64,000 nucleotides of DNA from Streptomyces hyaluromycini (GTDB lineage: Bacteria; Actinomycetota; Actinomycetes; Streptomycetales; Streptomycetaceae). Made by a program: the position numbers and the translations under genes. This document shows positions 49,681-59,102 of this stretch, in pieces; position 1 is the stretch's first letter, and each line of letters opens with the position of its first letter. The DNA is taken from NCBI RefSeq assembly GCF_002217755.1, contig NZ_BCFL01000017.1:124001-188000 (forward strand), in the 5' to 3' direction. The notes beneath the pieces are model-generated. The model saw only the letters and a program-made list of their open reading frames with translations, had not been told where the DNA came from and searched no databases.

Positions 49681-52176
49681 ATGTCATCAGCCTGCGTACC
49701 CACCCACCCCGAGAGCCTCGGCCTCGCCCGGGCCACAACTCCCCAGGCCGCCAACGGCGCTGACCAGCCGGGGCACCCGTCCATGCCCCCGCGCCGCCGC
49801 TTCCCCGTCGCGGGTGCCGACCTGTCGGCGTCCGTCGCGGTGTTCCTGATCGCGCTGCCGCTGTCCCTCGGCATCGCCCTCGCCACCGGCGCCCCGCTCC
49901 AGGCCGGCCTGGTCGCGGCGGCCGTCGGCGGACTGGTCGCCGGCCGGCTCGGCGGCTGCCCGCTCCAGGTCAGCGGCCCCGCCGCCGGACTCACCGTGGT
50001 CACCGCCGACCTGATCCACCGCTACGGCTGGCGGGCCACCTGCGGCATCACCGTCCTCGCCGGACTGGCCCAGCTGGGCCTGGGCTGCCTGCGCGTGGCC
50101 CGGACCGCGCTCGCCGTCAGCCCGGCCGTGGTGCACGGCATGCTCGCCGGCATCGGCATCACCATCGCCGTCGCCCAGCTGCACATCGTCCTCGGCGGCA
50201 ACCCGCAGAGCTCGGTCCTCGCCAACGTCCGGGCGCTGCCCGCCCAGTTGGCCAACCTGCACCCGGCCGCCGTGACGATGAGCGCACTGGCCCTGGCCCT
50301 GCTGTTCGGCTGGCCCCGGATCCCGGGCAGAGCGGGCCGCCTGCTGCACACGGTCCCGGCCGCCCTGGTCGCCGTCGCCGGTGCCACCGCGACCGCCTCG
50401 CTCACCGGGCTCGCCCTGCCCCGGGTCGACCTGCCGTCCTGGAGCAGCCATGCCCTGGCGGGGCTGCCCGAGGGGCCGGTGCTCGGCATCGTCGCCGCCG
50501 TGCTCACCACCACGCTGGTGTGCAGCGTGCAGTCGCTGCTGGGCGCGGTCGCCGTGGACAAGCTGGTGGCCGGCCACACCGGGCCCCAGTCCCGCCTCGG
50601 CCGGGCCGACCTCGACCGGGAGCTGCTCGGACAGGGCACGGCCAACATCGTGTCGGGGGCGCTCGGCGGGCTGCCGGTCGCGGGGGTCGCGGTGCGCAGT
50701 TCGGCGAATGTGCAATCCGGTGCCGTGAGCCGGAACTCCACGATGCTGCACGGCGTTTTCGTAGTAGCCGCCGCGCTGCTGATGGTCCCGGTCCTGGATC
50801 TCATCCCGCTCGCCTCGCTCGCCGCCCTGGTGATGGCCGTCGGCATCCAGATGGTGTCCCTGCACCACATCCGCACCGTGACCCGCCACCGCGAAGTGCC
50901 AGTGTACGCCGTCACCACACTCGGGGTGGTTCTCCTCGGCGTCCTGGAGGGCGTGGTCCTCGGGGTCGCCGTGGCCGTCGCCGTCGCCCTGCGCCGCCTC
51001 GCCCGCACCCGCATCACCCACGAAGAGAAGGGAGGAGTCCATCACGTACACGTAAGAGGACAGCTGACGTTCCTCGCGGTGCCCCGGCTCAGCAGAGTCC
51101 TGCATCTCGTACCCCAGGGCGCGCAAGCCGTGGTGGAGTTGGACGGTTCGTTCATGGACCACGCGGCGTACGAGTCACTGCGGGACTGGCGCAGGGCCCA
51201 CACCGCCCAGGGCGGCTCCGCCGAACTGACCGGCTGCCGCGCGGGCGTCCGCTCACCGGAGTACGGCCACACACCGGAACGCAGCCGCGGACCGGAACAC
51301 GACCACCGGCCGAAGGACAGTCGCGGACCAGCACACGGCCAGGGACCGGGACACGCTCACGGACCGGAACACGACCACGGACAGGAGCACGCTCACGGAC
51401 CAGCGCACGGCCACGGACCGGCGAACAGCCACCGTCCCGGGCCGCGCGGGAGTCACGGCCCCGGACGCCGGCTCGGGAGATCGGGCGGGGCGGGACATGA
51501 ACTCGCCCGCGGGATCAGCGCGTTCCAGCGCGACACCGCGCCTCTGGTCCGGGACGAGCTGGCCCGGCTGGCGCGCGAGGGACAGCAGCCGTCGCAGCTC
51601 TTCCTCACCTGCGCCGACTCCCGGCTCGTCACCTCGATGATCACCTCCAGTGGCCCGGGTGACCTGTTCGTGGTCCGCAACGTCGGCAACCTGGTCCCCC
51701 TTCCGGGTGAGGAGAACGGGGACGACTCGGTGGCCGCCGCGATCGAGTACGCGGTGGACGTGCTGAAGGTGCGGTCCATCACGGTGTGCGGGCACTCCGG
51801 GTGCGGGGCGATGCAGGCGCTGCTCGGCTCCGGGACCGGGGGTGCGGCGACCCCGCTCGGGCGGTGGCTGCGGCACGGGCTGCCGAGCCTGGCCCGGCTG
51901 GCCGACGAGGGCCGTACGGGGGTCCGGCTGGCCGGGCGGGCACCGGCGGACACGGCAGAGCGGCTGTGCCTGACCAATGTGGTCCAGCAGTTGGAGCATC
52001 TGCGGGCGCACGACTCGGTGGCGCGGGCGCTGGCGGCGGGTGAGCTGGAGCTGCACGGGATGTACTTCCATGTGGGCGAGGCGCAGGCGTATCTGCTGAG
52101 CCGGCGCGGCGCGGACGGAGCGGGAGGGGTGTTCCAGGGGGTACCCGGAGCGGAGGAGCTGCCCAGCCCGGCGTGA
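49681..52176 (+). CDS. SulP-family anion transporter fused to beta-carbonic anhydrase
   Basis: An 831-residue fusion. Residues about 45-440 contain 10-12 membrane segments of SulP type (QVSGPAAGLTVVTADLI). Residues about 445-520 are a STAS-like domain (VHVRGQLTFLAVPRL). Residues about 520-600 form a low-complexity His/Gly/Pro-rich linker. Residues about 605-815 are a beta-carbonic anhydrase with zinc ligands in CADSR, CGHSGCG (His, Cys) and the NxGN motif VRNVGNLV. Such BicA/SulP-CA fusions are taken as bicarbonate importers with local CO2/HCO3- conversion (known architecture). It corresponds to SCO3562. Confidence 0.93.
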   Translation: MSSACVPTHPESLGLARATTPQAANGADQPGHPSMPPRRRFPVAGADLSASVAVFLIALPLSLGIALATGAPLQAGLVAAAVGGLVAGRLGGCPLQVSGPAAGLTVVTADLIHRYGWRATCGITVLAGLAQLGLGCLRVARTALAVSPAVVHGMLAGIGITIAVAQLHIVLGGNPQSSVLANVRALPAQLANLHPAAVTMSALALALLFGWPRIPGRAGRLLHTVPAALVAVAGATATASLTGLALPRVDLPSWSSHALAGLPEGPVLGIVAAVLTTTLVCSVQSLLGAVAVDKLVAGHTGPQSRLGRADLDRELLGQGTANIVSGALGGLPVAGVAVRSSANVQSGAVSRNSTMLHGVFVVAAALLMVPVLDLIPLASLAALVMAVGIQMVSLHHIRTVTRHREVPVYAVTTLGVVLLGVLEGVVLGVAVAVAVALRRLARTRITHEEKGGVHHVHVRGQLTFLAVPRLSRVLHLVPQGAQAVVELDGSFMDHAAYESLRDWRRAHTAQGGSAELTGCRAGVRSPEYGHTPERSRGPEHDHRPKDSRGPAHGQGPGHAHGPEHDHGQEHAHGPAHGHGPANSHRPGPRGSHGPGRRLGRSGGAGHELARGISAFQRDTAPLVRDELARLAREGQQPSQLFLTCADSRLVTSMITSSGPGDLFVVRNVGNLVPLPGEENGDDSVAAAIEYAVDVLKVRSITVCGHSGCGAMQALLGSGTGGAATPLGRWLRHGLPSLARLADEGRTGVRLAGRAPADTAERLCLTNVVQQLEHLRAHDSVARALAAGELELHGMYFHVGEAQAYLLSRRGADGAGGVFQGVPGAEELPSPA

Positions 52177-52265
52177 GCGCAAGGGCGGCCGATGCCTGCC
52201 GGCGCCGCACCGGCCGGCATCGGCGGGCCCGGTGTGTCGCGGCACACCCGGCACTGGCAGGCTCG

Positions 52266-52325
52266 GCACGCCCGACGGCGGCAAGCCCGACGGTGACACG
52301 CCCGACGGCGGCACGCCCTGCCGCA
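52266..52325. repeat. 15-bp tandem repeat upstream of acsA
   Basis: Four imperfect 15-bp units (gcacgcccgacggcg and variants; 52266-52280, 52281-52295, 52296-52310, 52311-52325) lie in the gap between the SulP-CA stop and the acsA promoter. Confidence 0.8.
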
Positions 52326-52330
52326 CCTGA

Positions 52331-52346
52331 TAGGTCTAAACCAATT
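52331..52346. promoter_or_regulatory. DasR (dre)-like operator upstream of acsA
   Basis: On the minus strand the palindromic core reads TGGTTTAGACCT. It matches 10 of 12 positions of the DasR-responsive element TGGTCTAGACCA (consensus recalled). It lies about 85 bp upstream of the acsA GTG, in an AT-richer patch. If real, it links acetate activation to GlcNAc signalling. Confidence 0.4.
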
Positions 52347-52430
52347 ATTCGGCGGCCCTTGTCACCGGGGCCCCAGGTCTGATGAGCTGTGGCCTGGGAC
52401 ACAACGGACACCCTTCGAAAGGGAGATGTC

Positions 52431-54389
52431 GTGAGCAACGAAAGCCTGGCCAACCTCTTGAGGGAGGAGCGACGCTTCGCGCCGCCCGCTGACCTGGCCG
52501 AGAAAGCCAATGTCACGGCCGAGGCGTACGAGCAGGCCAAGGCTGACAGGCTCGGCTTCTGGGCCGAGCAGGCCCGCCGGCTGACCTGGGCCAAGGAGCC
52601 GACCGAGACACTGGACTGGTCGAACCCGCCGTTCGCCAAGTGGTTCAAGGACGGCGCGCTCAACGTCGCGTACAACTGCGTGGACCGGCATGTGGAGGCC
52701 GGGCACGGCGACCGGGTCGCCATCCACTTCGAGGGCGAGCCCGGCGACAGCCGTGCGATCACCTACGCCGAGCTGAAGGACGAGGTCTCCAAGGCGGCCA
52801 ACGCGCTGCTGGAGCTCGGAGTTCAGAAGGGCGACCGGGTCGCGGTCTACATGCCGATGATCCCGGAGACGGCGGTCGCGATGCTCGCCTGCGCCCGGAT
52901 CGGCGCCGCGCACTCCGTGGTCTTCGGCGGCTTCTCGGCGGACGCGCTCGCCACCCGTATCCAGGACGCGGACGCCAAGGTCGTCATCACCTCCGACGGC
53001 GGCTACCGGCGCGGCAAGCCGTCCGCGCTCAAGCCGGCCGTGGACGAGGCGATCGGCAAGGTGGACAACGTCGAGCACGTGCTGGTCGTGCGCCGCACCG
53101 GGCAGGAAGTGGCCTGGGACGACTCGCGGGACGTGTGGTGGCACGAGATCGTCGGGCGGCAGTCGGCCGAGCACACGCCGGAGGCCTTCGACGCCGAGCA
53201 CCCGCTGTTCATCCTCTACACGTCCGGTACGACGGGGAAGCCGAAGGGCATCCTGCACACCTCGGGCGGCTACCTCACCCAGGCGTCGTACACGCACTGG
53301 GCGGTGTTCGACCTCAAGCCGGAGACGGACGTGTACTGGTGCACGGCCGACGTCGGCTGGGTGACCGGCCACTCGTACATCGTGTACGGGCCGCTGGCCA
53401 ACGGCGCGACGCAGGTGATGTACGAGGGCACCCCGGACACCCCGCACCAGGGCCGGTTCTGGGAGATCGTGCAGAAGTACGGGGTGACGATCCTGTACAC
53501 GGCGCCGACGGCGATCCGCACGTTCATGAAGTGGGGCGACGACATCCCCGCGAAGTTCGACCTGAGCAGCCTGCGGGTGCTGGGTTCGGTGGGCGAGCCC
53601 ATCAACCCCGAGGCCTGGATCTGGTACCGCAAGCACATCGGTGCCGACCGGACGCCGATCGTGGACACCTGGTGGCAGACCGAGACCGGCGCGATGATGA
53701 TCTCGCCGCTGCCGGGCGTCACCGCGACCAAGCCCGGTTCCGCGCAGACCCCGCTGCCCGGCATCTCGGCGACGGTCGTCGACGACGAGGCGCAGGAGGT
53801 GCCCAACGGCGGTGGCGGCTACCTGGTGCTGACCGAGCCGTGGCCGTCGATGCTGCGCACGATCTGGGGCGACGACCAGCGGTTCCTGGACACGTACTGG
53901 TCGCGGTTCGAGGGCAAGTACTTCGCCGGTGACGGCGCGAAGAAGGACGACGACGGCGACATCTGGCTGCTCGGCCGGGTGGACGACGTCATGCTCGTCT
54001 CCGGGCACAACATCTCGACCACCGAGGTGGAGTCGGCGCTGGTGTCCCACCCGTCGGTCGCCGAGGCGGCCGTGGTCGGCGCGGCGGACGAGACGACCGG
54101 ACAGGCGATCGTCGCCTTCGTGATCCTGCGGGGTACGGCGAACGCCGAGGACGAGGGGCTGGTCAACGAGCTGCGCAACCACGTCGGCACCACGCTCGGC
54201 CCGATCGCCAAGCCGAAGCGGGTCCTGCCGGTGGCGGAGCTGCCGAAGACCCGCTCCGGCAAGATCATGCGCCGGCTGCTGCGCGATGTCGCCGAGAACC
54301 GGCAGCTCGGTGACGTGACGACGCTGACCGACTCGACGGTCATGGACCTCATCCAGGCGAAGCTCCCGGCGGCGCCCAGCGAGGACTGA
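52431..54389 (+). CDS. acsA: Acetyl-CoA synthetase
   Basis: A 652-residue AMP-forming synthetase. The P-loop is [22 protein letters not shown] and the hinge/C-terminal [11 protein letters not shown] are present. K611 in the last motif is the residue acetylated by Pat and needed for adenylation (family knowledge). It converts acetate, ATP and CoA to acetyl-CoA. GTG 52431 has GGGAG 5 bp upstream. It corresponds to SCO3563 and is monocistronic, closed by a strong terminator. Confidence 0.97.
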   Translation: MSNESLANLLREERRFAPPADLAEKANVTAEAYEQAKADRLGFWAEQARRLTWAKEPTETLDWSNPPFAKWFKDGALNVAYNCVDRHVEAGHGDRVAIHFEGEPGDSRAITYAELKDEVSKAANALLELGVQKGDRVAVYMPMIPETAVAMLACARIGAAHSVVFGGFSADALATRIQDADAKVVITSDGGYRRGKPSALKPAVDEAIGKVDNVEHVLVVRRTGQEVAWDDSRDVWWHEIVGRQSAEHTPEAFDAEHPLFILYTSGTTGKPKGILHTSGGYLTQASYTHWAVFDLKPETDVYWCTADVGWVTGHSYIVYGPLANGATQVMYEGTPDTPHQGRFWEIVQKYGVTILYTAPTAIRTFMKWGDDIPAKFDLSSLRVLGSVGEPINPEAWIWYRKHIGADRTPIVDTWWQTETGAMMISPLPGVTATKPGSAQTPLPGISATVVDDEAQEVPNGGGGYLVLTEPWPSMLRTIWGDDQRFLDTYWSRFEGKYFAGDGAKKDDDGDIWLLGRVDDVMLVSGHNISTTEVESALVSHPSVAEAAVVGAADETTGQAIVAFVILRGTANAEDEGLVNELRNHVGTTLGPIAKPKRVLPVAELPKTRSGKIMRRLLRDVAENRQLGDVTTLTDSTVMDLIQAKLPAAPSED

Positions 54390-54420
54390 CCCCGACCGGC
54401 ACAGCCACGAAGGGCCCGAA

Positions 54421-54456
54421 GGGCGTCCGGCGCGAAACGCGCCGGACGCCCTTTTT
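54421..54456 (+). terminator. Intrinsic terminator of acsA
   Basis: A perfect 14-bp stem (gggcgtccggcgcg with loop aaa and its complement, 54421-54451) followed by five T, 32 bp after the acsA stop. Confidence 0.95.
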
Positions 54457-54589
54457 GCACCTACCGTGAAACTCACCTGGCAACTCCCGCCACACCTTAG
54501 GTAAACTAAGCAAAGTAGCGTGCTCGCAAGGTGTGCCGGGAAGTCTGGTCGGCAAGTAGCCCCGTCCTGCCCACCGACCGGAGGTCCCC

Positions 54590-55969
54590 GTGTCCGCGCC
54601 CCGCACCGCCCCCGTGAGGAAGGTCCTCGGCCGGCTCTCGCTGCCCGAGCGGACCATCGTGGCGGACGCGCTGCGGACCGAGACCGTCGGCGGTGTGCTG
54701 CTGCTCGTCGCAGCGATAGCCGCGCTGGTCTGGGCGAACATACCCGCGCTCCACCACAGCTACGAGAGCGTCGCCGACTTCCACTTCGGCCCCGGTGCCC
54801 TCGGCCTGGACCTCTCCGTCGCCCACTGGGCCGCCGACGGCCTGCTCGCGGTCTTCTTCTTCGTCGCCGGCATCGAGCTCAAGCGCGAGCTGGTCGCCGG
54901 CGACCTGCGGGACCCGAAGGCGGCCGTCCTCCCGGTGGTCGCCGCGCTGTGCGGGATGGCCGTACCGGCGCTCGTCTACACCCTGACCAACCTCACCGGC
55001 GGCGGCTCCACGCACGGCTGGGCGGTGCCCACGGCCACCGACATCGCCTTCGCGCTGGCCGTGCTCGCCGTGATCGGCACCTCGCTGCCGGGCGCCCTGC
55101 GCGCCTTCCTGCTCACCCTCGCGGTCGTCGACGACCTGTTCGCCATCCTGATCATCGCGGTCTTCTTCACGGAGCGGATCGACTTCGCCGCGCTGAGCGG
55201 GGCGGTCCTCGGCCTCGCCGTCTTCTGGCTGCTGCTGCGCAGGGGCGTGCGCGGCTGGTACGTGTACGTACCGCTCGCGGTCGTGATCTGGGCGCTGATG
55301 TACAACAGCGGCGTGCACGCGACCATCGCCGGTGTCGCCATGGGCCTGATGCTGCGCTGCACCACTCGTGAGGGTGAGGAGCACTCCCCGGGCGAGCACG
55401 TCGAGCATCTGGTGCGGCCGCTGTCGGCAGGGCTGGCCGTGCCCCTGTTCGCGCTCTTCAGCGCCGGCGTGACGGTGTCCGGCGGGGCGCTCGGCGACGT
55501 CTTCACCAGGCCGGAGACGCTCGGAGTCGTCCTCGGGCTGGTCGTCGGCAAGGCGGCCGGGATATTCGGCGGGACCTGGCTGACCGCCCGCTTCACCCGG
55601 GCCTCGCTCAGCGAGGACCTCGAATGGGCCGACGTCTTCGCGGTGGCCGCGCTCGCCGGCATCGGCTTCACCGTGTCGCTGCTCATCGGCGAACTCGCCT
55701 TCGCCGGCGACGCCGTGCTGACGGACGAGGTCAAGGCCGCGGTACTCACCGGCTCGCTCATCGCGGCCCTGTGCGCCACGGTGCTGCTGAAGATACGCAA
55801 CACCCGCTACCGCAGGCTGGTCGAGGCCGAGGAGCGGGACGACGACCTCGACGGCATCCCGGACGTCTACGAGGAGGACAACCCGGCGTACCACCTGCGG
55901 ATGGCGGAGATCTACGAGCGGAAGGCCGCCGAACACCGCAGGATCGCCGCGGAGAAGGCCGCCCCCTAG
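54590..55969 (+). CDS. nhaA: Na+/H+ antiporter NhaA
   Basis: A 459-residue antiporter with 12 predicted membrane segments. The ion-binding pair Asp181-Asp182 lies in LAVVDDLFAI, and ATDIAFAL marks the TM4 assembly region. GTG 54590 follows GGAGG. The C-terminal 70 residues are a charged cytoplasmic tail (ERDDDLDGIPDVYEED) longer than in E. coli NhaA. It exports Na+ at alkaline pH using the proton gradient. Confidence 0.95.
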   Translation: MSAPRTAPVRKVLGRLSLPERTIVADALRTETVGGVLLLVAAIAALVWANIPALHHSYESVADFHFGPGALGLDLSVAHWAADGLLAVFFFVAGIELKRELVAGDLRDPKAAVLPVVAALCGMAVPALVYTLTNLTGGGSTHGWAVPTATDIAFALAVLAVIGTSLPGALRAFLLTLAVVDDLFAILIIAVFFTERIDFAALSGAVLGLAVFWLLLRRGVRGWYVYVPLAVVIWALMYNSGVHATIAGVAMGLMLRCTTREGEEHSPGEHVEHLVRPLSAGLAVPLFALFSAGVTVSGGALGDVFTRPETLGVVLGLVVGKAAGIFGGTWLTARFTRASLSEDLEWADVFAVAALAGIGFTVSLLIGELAFAGDAVLTDEVKAAVLTGSLIAALCATVLLKIRNTRYRRLVEAEERDDDLDGIPDVYEEDNPAYHLRMAEIYERKAAEHRRIAAEKAAP

Positions 55970-56121
55970 GAGACCGGCAGGCGGGACGCGCCCGCCGAAG
56001 TACCGGGCGGGGCAGGCGAGCAGGGCGACCGTCCGGCATGATCTGACGAGACGGTACAAAAAAGACCGGTACAACAGACCGGCGCGAAAAGACGATGACG
56101 AAGACGCAGAGGGAGACCGCG

Positions 56122-56607
56122 ATGAGCGCACCCGACGGCAGCCCGGTCGGTGCCGAACGCAGCATCGGCCAGCTGTTCGCCTCGGCCACGGCCGAGATGT
56201 CGGCGCTGGTGCACGACGAGATCGCGCTGGCCAAGGCCCAGCTGAAGCAGGACGTCAAGCGGGGCGCGACGAGCGGCGGCGCGTTCTCGGCTGCCGGAGT
56301 GCTGCTGCTGTTCTCCCTGCCGATGCTCAACTTCGCGCTGGCGTACGGCATTCGGACCTGGAGCCACTGGAATCTCGCGATCTGCTTCCTGCTCTCCTTC
56401 GCGGCGAACGTCCTGGTGGCCGCCGTCCTCGCGCTGATCGGCGTGGTGTTCGCGAAGAAGGCCAGCAAGGGCAAGGGCCCGCAGAAGGTGGCCGCGTCGA
56501 TGAAGGAGACGGCGGGCGTCCTCCAGAACGCCAAGCCGCATCCGCGCCCGGAACTCCCCCGGGACGAGGTGCCGGCCATCGAGGCTGTGGCACGCTCGAC
56601 GTCATGA
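56122..56607 (+). CDS. Holin-X/DUF1469-type membrane protein
   Basis: A 161-residue protein. The start (ERSIGQLFASATAEMSALVH then DEIALAKAQLKQD) is the standard motif of actinobacterial phage holin family (DUF1469) proteins. Two adjacent membrane segments (about 53-75 and 84-112) and a basic tail follow. ATG 56122 has GGGAG 6 bp upstream. It overlaps the hydrolase by 4 bp. It is chromosomal and conserved, with no lytic genes nearby, so a true holin role is doubtful. Confidence 0.85.
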   Translation: MSAPDGSPVGAERSIGQLFASATAEMSALVHDEIALAKAQLKQDVKRGATSGGAFSAAGVLLLFSLPMLNFALAYGIRTWSHWNLAICFLLSFAANVLVAAVLALIGVVFAKKASKGKGPQKVAASMKETAGVLQNAKPHPRPELPRDEVPAIEAVARSTS

Positions 56608-57524
56608 CGGATCCCGCTCCCTCGGCCGTACGGCCGGAGGGCCCCTGGACGCACCGGGACGTCGCCGCGAACGGCGCCCGCTTCCACATCGCCGAGCTCG
56701 GCGACGGACCGCTGGTCATGCTGGTGCACGGCTTCCCGCAGTTCTGGTGGACCTGGCGGCACCAGCTGGTCGCGCTCGCCGACGCGGGCTTCCGGGCCGT
56801 CGCCATGGACCTGCGCGGCGTCGGCGGCAGCGACCGCACCCCGCGGGGCTACGACCCGGCGAACCTCGCGCTCGACATCACCGGCGTGATCCGTTCGCTC
56901 GGCGAGCCGGACGCCGCGCTGGTCGGCCACGACCTGGGCGGCTACCTGGCGTGGACGGCGGCCGCGATGCGCCCCAAGCTGGTACGACGCCTCGCGGTGG
57001 TGTCCATGCCGCACCCGCGGCGCTGGCGCTCGGCGATGCTCCGGGACCGCAGGCAGACCGCCGCCGCCTCCTACATCTGGGGCTTCCAGCGGCCCTGGAT
57101 CCCGGAGCGGCAGCTCACCGCCGACGACGGCGCGCTGGTCGGCCGGCTGATCCGGGACTGGTCCGGGCCGCGGCTGCCGGACGACGAGGCGGTGGAGACG
57201 TACCAGCAGGCCATGTGCATCCCGTCCACCGCGCACTGCTCGATCGAGCCGTACCGCTGGCTGGTGCGCTCGCTGGCGCGCCCGGACGGCATCCAGTTCA
57301 ACCGCAGGATGAAACGCCCGGTGCGCGTCCCGACGCTCCATCTGCACGGCTCCCTGGACCCGGTGACCCGCACCCGCAGCGCGGCCGGCTCCGGCGAGTA
57401 CGTCGAAGCGCCGTACCGCTGGCGGCTGTTCGACGGGCTCGGGCACTTCCCGCACGAGGAGGACCCGGTCGCGTTCTCCGCCGAACTCGTCAACTGGCTG
57501 AAAGACCCCGAACCCGATCGGTGA
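56604..57524 (+). CDS. Alpha/beta hydrolase, epoxide hydrolase-like
   Basis: A 306-residue hydrolase. The oxyanion motif is HGFPQFWWTW, the nucleophile Asp lies in GHDLGGYLAW, and the acid/base pair is in SLDPVTR and GHFPHEEDP. The Asp nucleophile and HGFP fit soluble epoxide hydrolases or dehalogenases. It is translationally coupled to the holin-like gene (ATGA). The substrate is unknown. Confidence 0.85.
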   Translation: MTDPAPSAVRPEGPWTHRDVAANGARFHIAELGDGPLVMLVHGFPQFWWTWRHQLVALADAGFRAVAMDLRGVGGSDRTPRGYDPANLALDITGVIRSLGEPDAALVGHDLGGYLAWTAAAMRPKLVRRLAVVSMPHPRRWRSAMLRDRRQTAAASYIWGFQRPWIPERQLTADDGALVGRLIRDWSGPRLPDDEAVETYQQAMCIPSTAHCSIEPYRWLVRSLARPDGIQFNRRMKRPVRVPTLHLHGSLDPVTRTRSAAGSGEYVEAPYRWRLFDGLGHFPHEEDPVAFSAELVNWLKDPEPDR

Positions 57525-57651
57525 CCGCGCCGATGCGCCCGGTATCCGGACCTGCACACCTGTTCTACGAACGGCCACATGCCCGGCGCATAGGCCGATT
57601 CGGGGGCGCGCGGGAGGTTATCGACCTTGGGGCAGGGGCAGACGTCGGGGT

Positions 57652-57831
57652 ATGGGCTGGACGCACGACTACAGTGACGCACCCCGCAACCGCCGTACGA
57701 CAGGCGGCCTGAACTCCCACCGAGGGGGTGCTCCGCAGCCGCCGGGCACGGACCTCAGGGTGGGGATTCCGCGCATCCTGCGCCGCCGGGCCCGCTGGGT
57801 CTCGGTACGCCTGCGCCACACCCGCGGCTGA
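57652..57831 (+). CDS. Small basic hypothetical protein
   Basis: A 59-codon frame beginning MGWTHDYSDAPRNRR, with third-position GC of about 88 percent, as in real Streptomyces genes, and a basic C-terminal half (RILRRRARWVSVRLRHTRG). GGGG directly before the ATG is a poor ribosome site. It lies in the 365-bp gap between two convergent genes. No family was recognised. It may be non-coding. Confidence 0.4.
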   Translation: MGWTHDYSDAPRNRRTTGGLNSHRGGAPQPPGTDLRVGIPRILRRRARWVSVRLRHTRG

Positions 57832-57889
57832 CGGCTCACACGGCCCCGCAGGGCCCCCGAAGATCTCTGAGAAGACCTCTGAAGGGGCT

Positions 57890-59098
57890 CTAGAGGGCGC
57901 AGCTGTCGGTGCCCACCTGCTGGCTCGCGGTACGGCCCCGGGCGATGTCCGGCTGGATCTCGTCGGCCGTGAGGGCGTACCCGGTGTCGGCGTCGTCCAA
58001 TGACTTCGCGAAGACGACTCCGTACACCCTGCCCTTGGGCGTGAGCAGCGGGCCGCCGGAGTTGCCCTGGCGGACGGTCGCGTACAGCGAGTAGACGTCA
58101 CGGCGGACGGTGCCGCGGTGGTAGATGTCCGGGCCGTTCGCCGTGATCCGGCCGCGCACCCGGGCGGGCCGGACGTCGTACGACCCGTTCTCCGGGAACC
58201 CGGCGACGATCGCGCTGTCGGTCGTCTCGGCGTCCGCGGCGGAGAACTTCAGCGCCTTGGCCCGCAGGTCCGGCACGTCCAGTACGGCGATGTCGCGCTG
58301 CCAGTCGTAGAGGACGACCTTGGCGTCGTACTTGCGGCCCTCGCCGCCGATCTGGACGGTGGGCTCGTCGACGCCGCCGACCACGTGGGCGTTGGTCATC
58401 ACGCGGCGGTCGGCGAAGACGAAGCCGGTGCCCTCCAGGATCTTCCCGCAGCTCTGCGCGGTGCCCGTCACCTTGACGATGGACTGCTTGGCGGTGGTCG
58501 CCACCACGCTGTTCGCCAGGGCCGGGTCGGGCGGCGAGACGTCGGTGATCGGCTCGTTGGCGAACGGGCTGAAGACCTGCGGGAAGCCGTTCTGCGCGAG
58601 GACCTTGGAGAAGTCCGCGAACCAGGTGTCGGCCTGGTTGGGCAGCGCTCTGGACACCCCGAGCAGCACCTTGGAGTTGCGCACCTCCTTGCCGAGCGTC
58701 GGCAGGGTGGTGCCCGCGAGGGCGGAGCCGATCAGCCAGGCGACCAGCAGCATCGCCAGCACGTTCACGAGCGCGCCGCCGGTGGCGTCCAGGGCGCGGG
58801 CCGGGGACCAGGTGATGTACCGGCGCAGCTTGTTGCCCAGATGGGTGGTCAGGGCCTGGCCGACGGAGGCGCAGACGATGACGACGACCACCGCGACGAC
58901 CGCGGCGGTGGTGCCCACTTCGGCGTTGTCGGTCACCGCGTCCCAGATCACCGGCAGGACGTAGACGGCGACGAGTCCGCCGCCCAGGAAGCCGATCACC
59001 GACAGGATGCCGACGACGAACCCCTGGCGGTAGCCGACGATCGCGAACCACACGGCGGCGACCAGCAACAGGATGTCCAGCACATTCACGAACGACAC
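57890..59098 (-). CDS. MarP-like membrane serine protease
   Basis: A 402-residue protein. Residues 1-125 form four membrane segments of the CvpA fold. Residues about 205-385 are a trypsin-like protease domain with His (TNAHVVGG), Asp (WQRDIAVL) and Ser (RQGNSGGPLL). Mycobacterial MarP has the same architecture and protects against acid and oxidative stress by activating a peptidoglycan hydrolase (known). It is followed upstream by nudL and nth on the same strand. Confidence 0.92.
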   Translation of the reverse strand: MSFVNVLDILLLVAAVWFAIVGYRQGFVVGILSVIGFLGGGLVAVYVLPVIWDAVTDNAEVGTTAAVVAVVVVIVCASVGQALTTHLGNKLRRYITWSPARALDATGGALVNVLAMLLVAWLIGSALAGTTLPTLGKEVRNSKVLLGVSRALPNQADTWFADFSKVLAQNGFPQVFSPFANEPITDVSPPDPALANSVVATTAKQSIVKVTGTAQSCGKILEGTGFVFADRRVMTNAHVVGGVDEPTVQIGGEGRKYDAKVVLYDWQRDIAVLDVPDLRAKALKFSAADAETTDSAIVAGFPENGSYDVRPARVRGRITANGPDIYHRGTVRRDVYSLYATVRQGNSGGPLLTPKGRVYGVVFAKSLDDADTGYALTADEIQPDIARGRTASQQVGTDSCAL

Positions 59099-59102
59099 CC
59101 TG

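Noticed and set aside
54496..54510. cttag-gtaaa-ctaag dyad before nhaA as an iron box
   Set aside because: It shares only the TTAGGT half with the DmdR/IdeR consensus, and NhaA has no link to iron.
56122..56607. Holin-like gene as sign of a prophage
   Set aside because: It lies in a conserved core block between nhaA and a hydrolase, with no lysin, tail, capsid or integrase genes.
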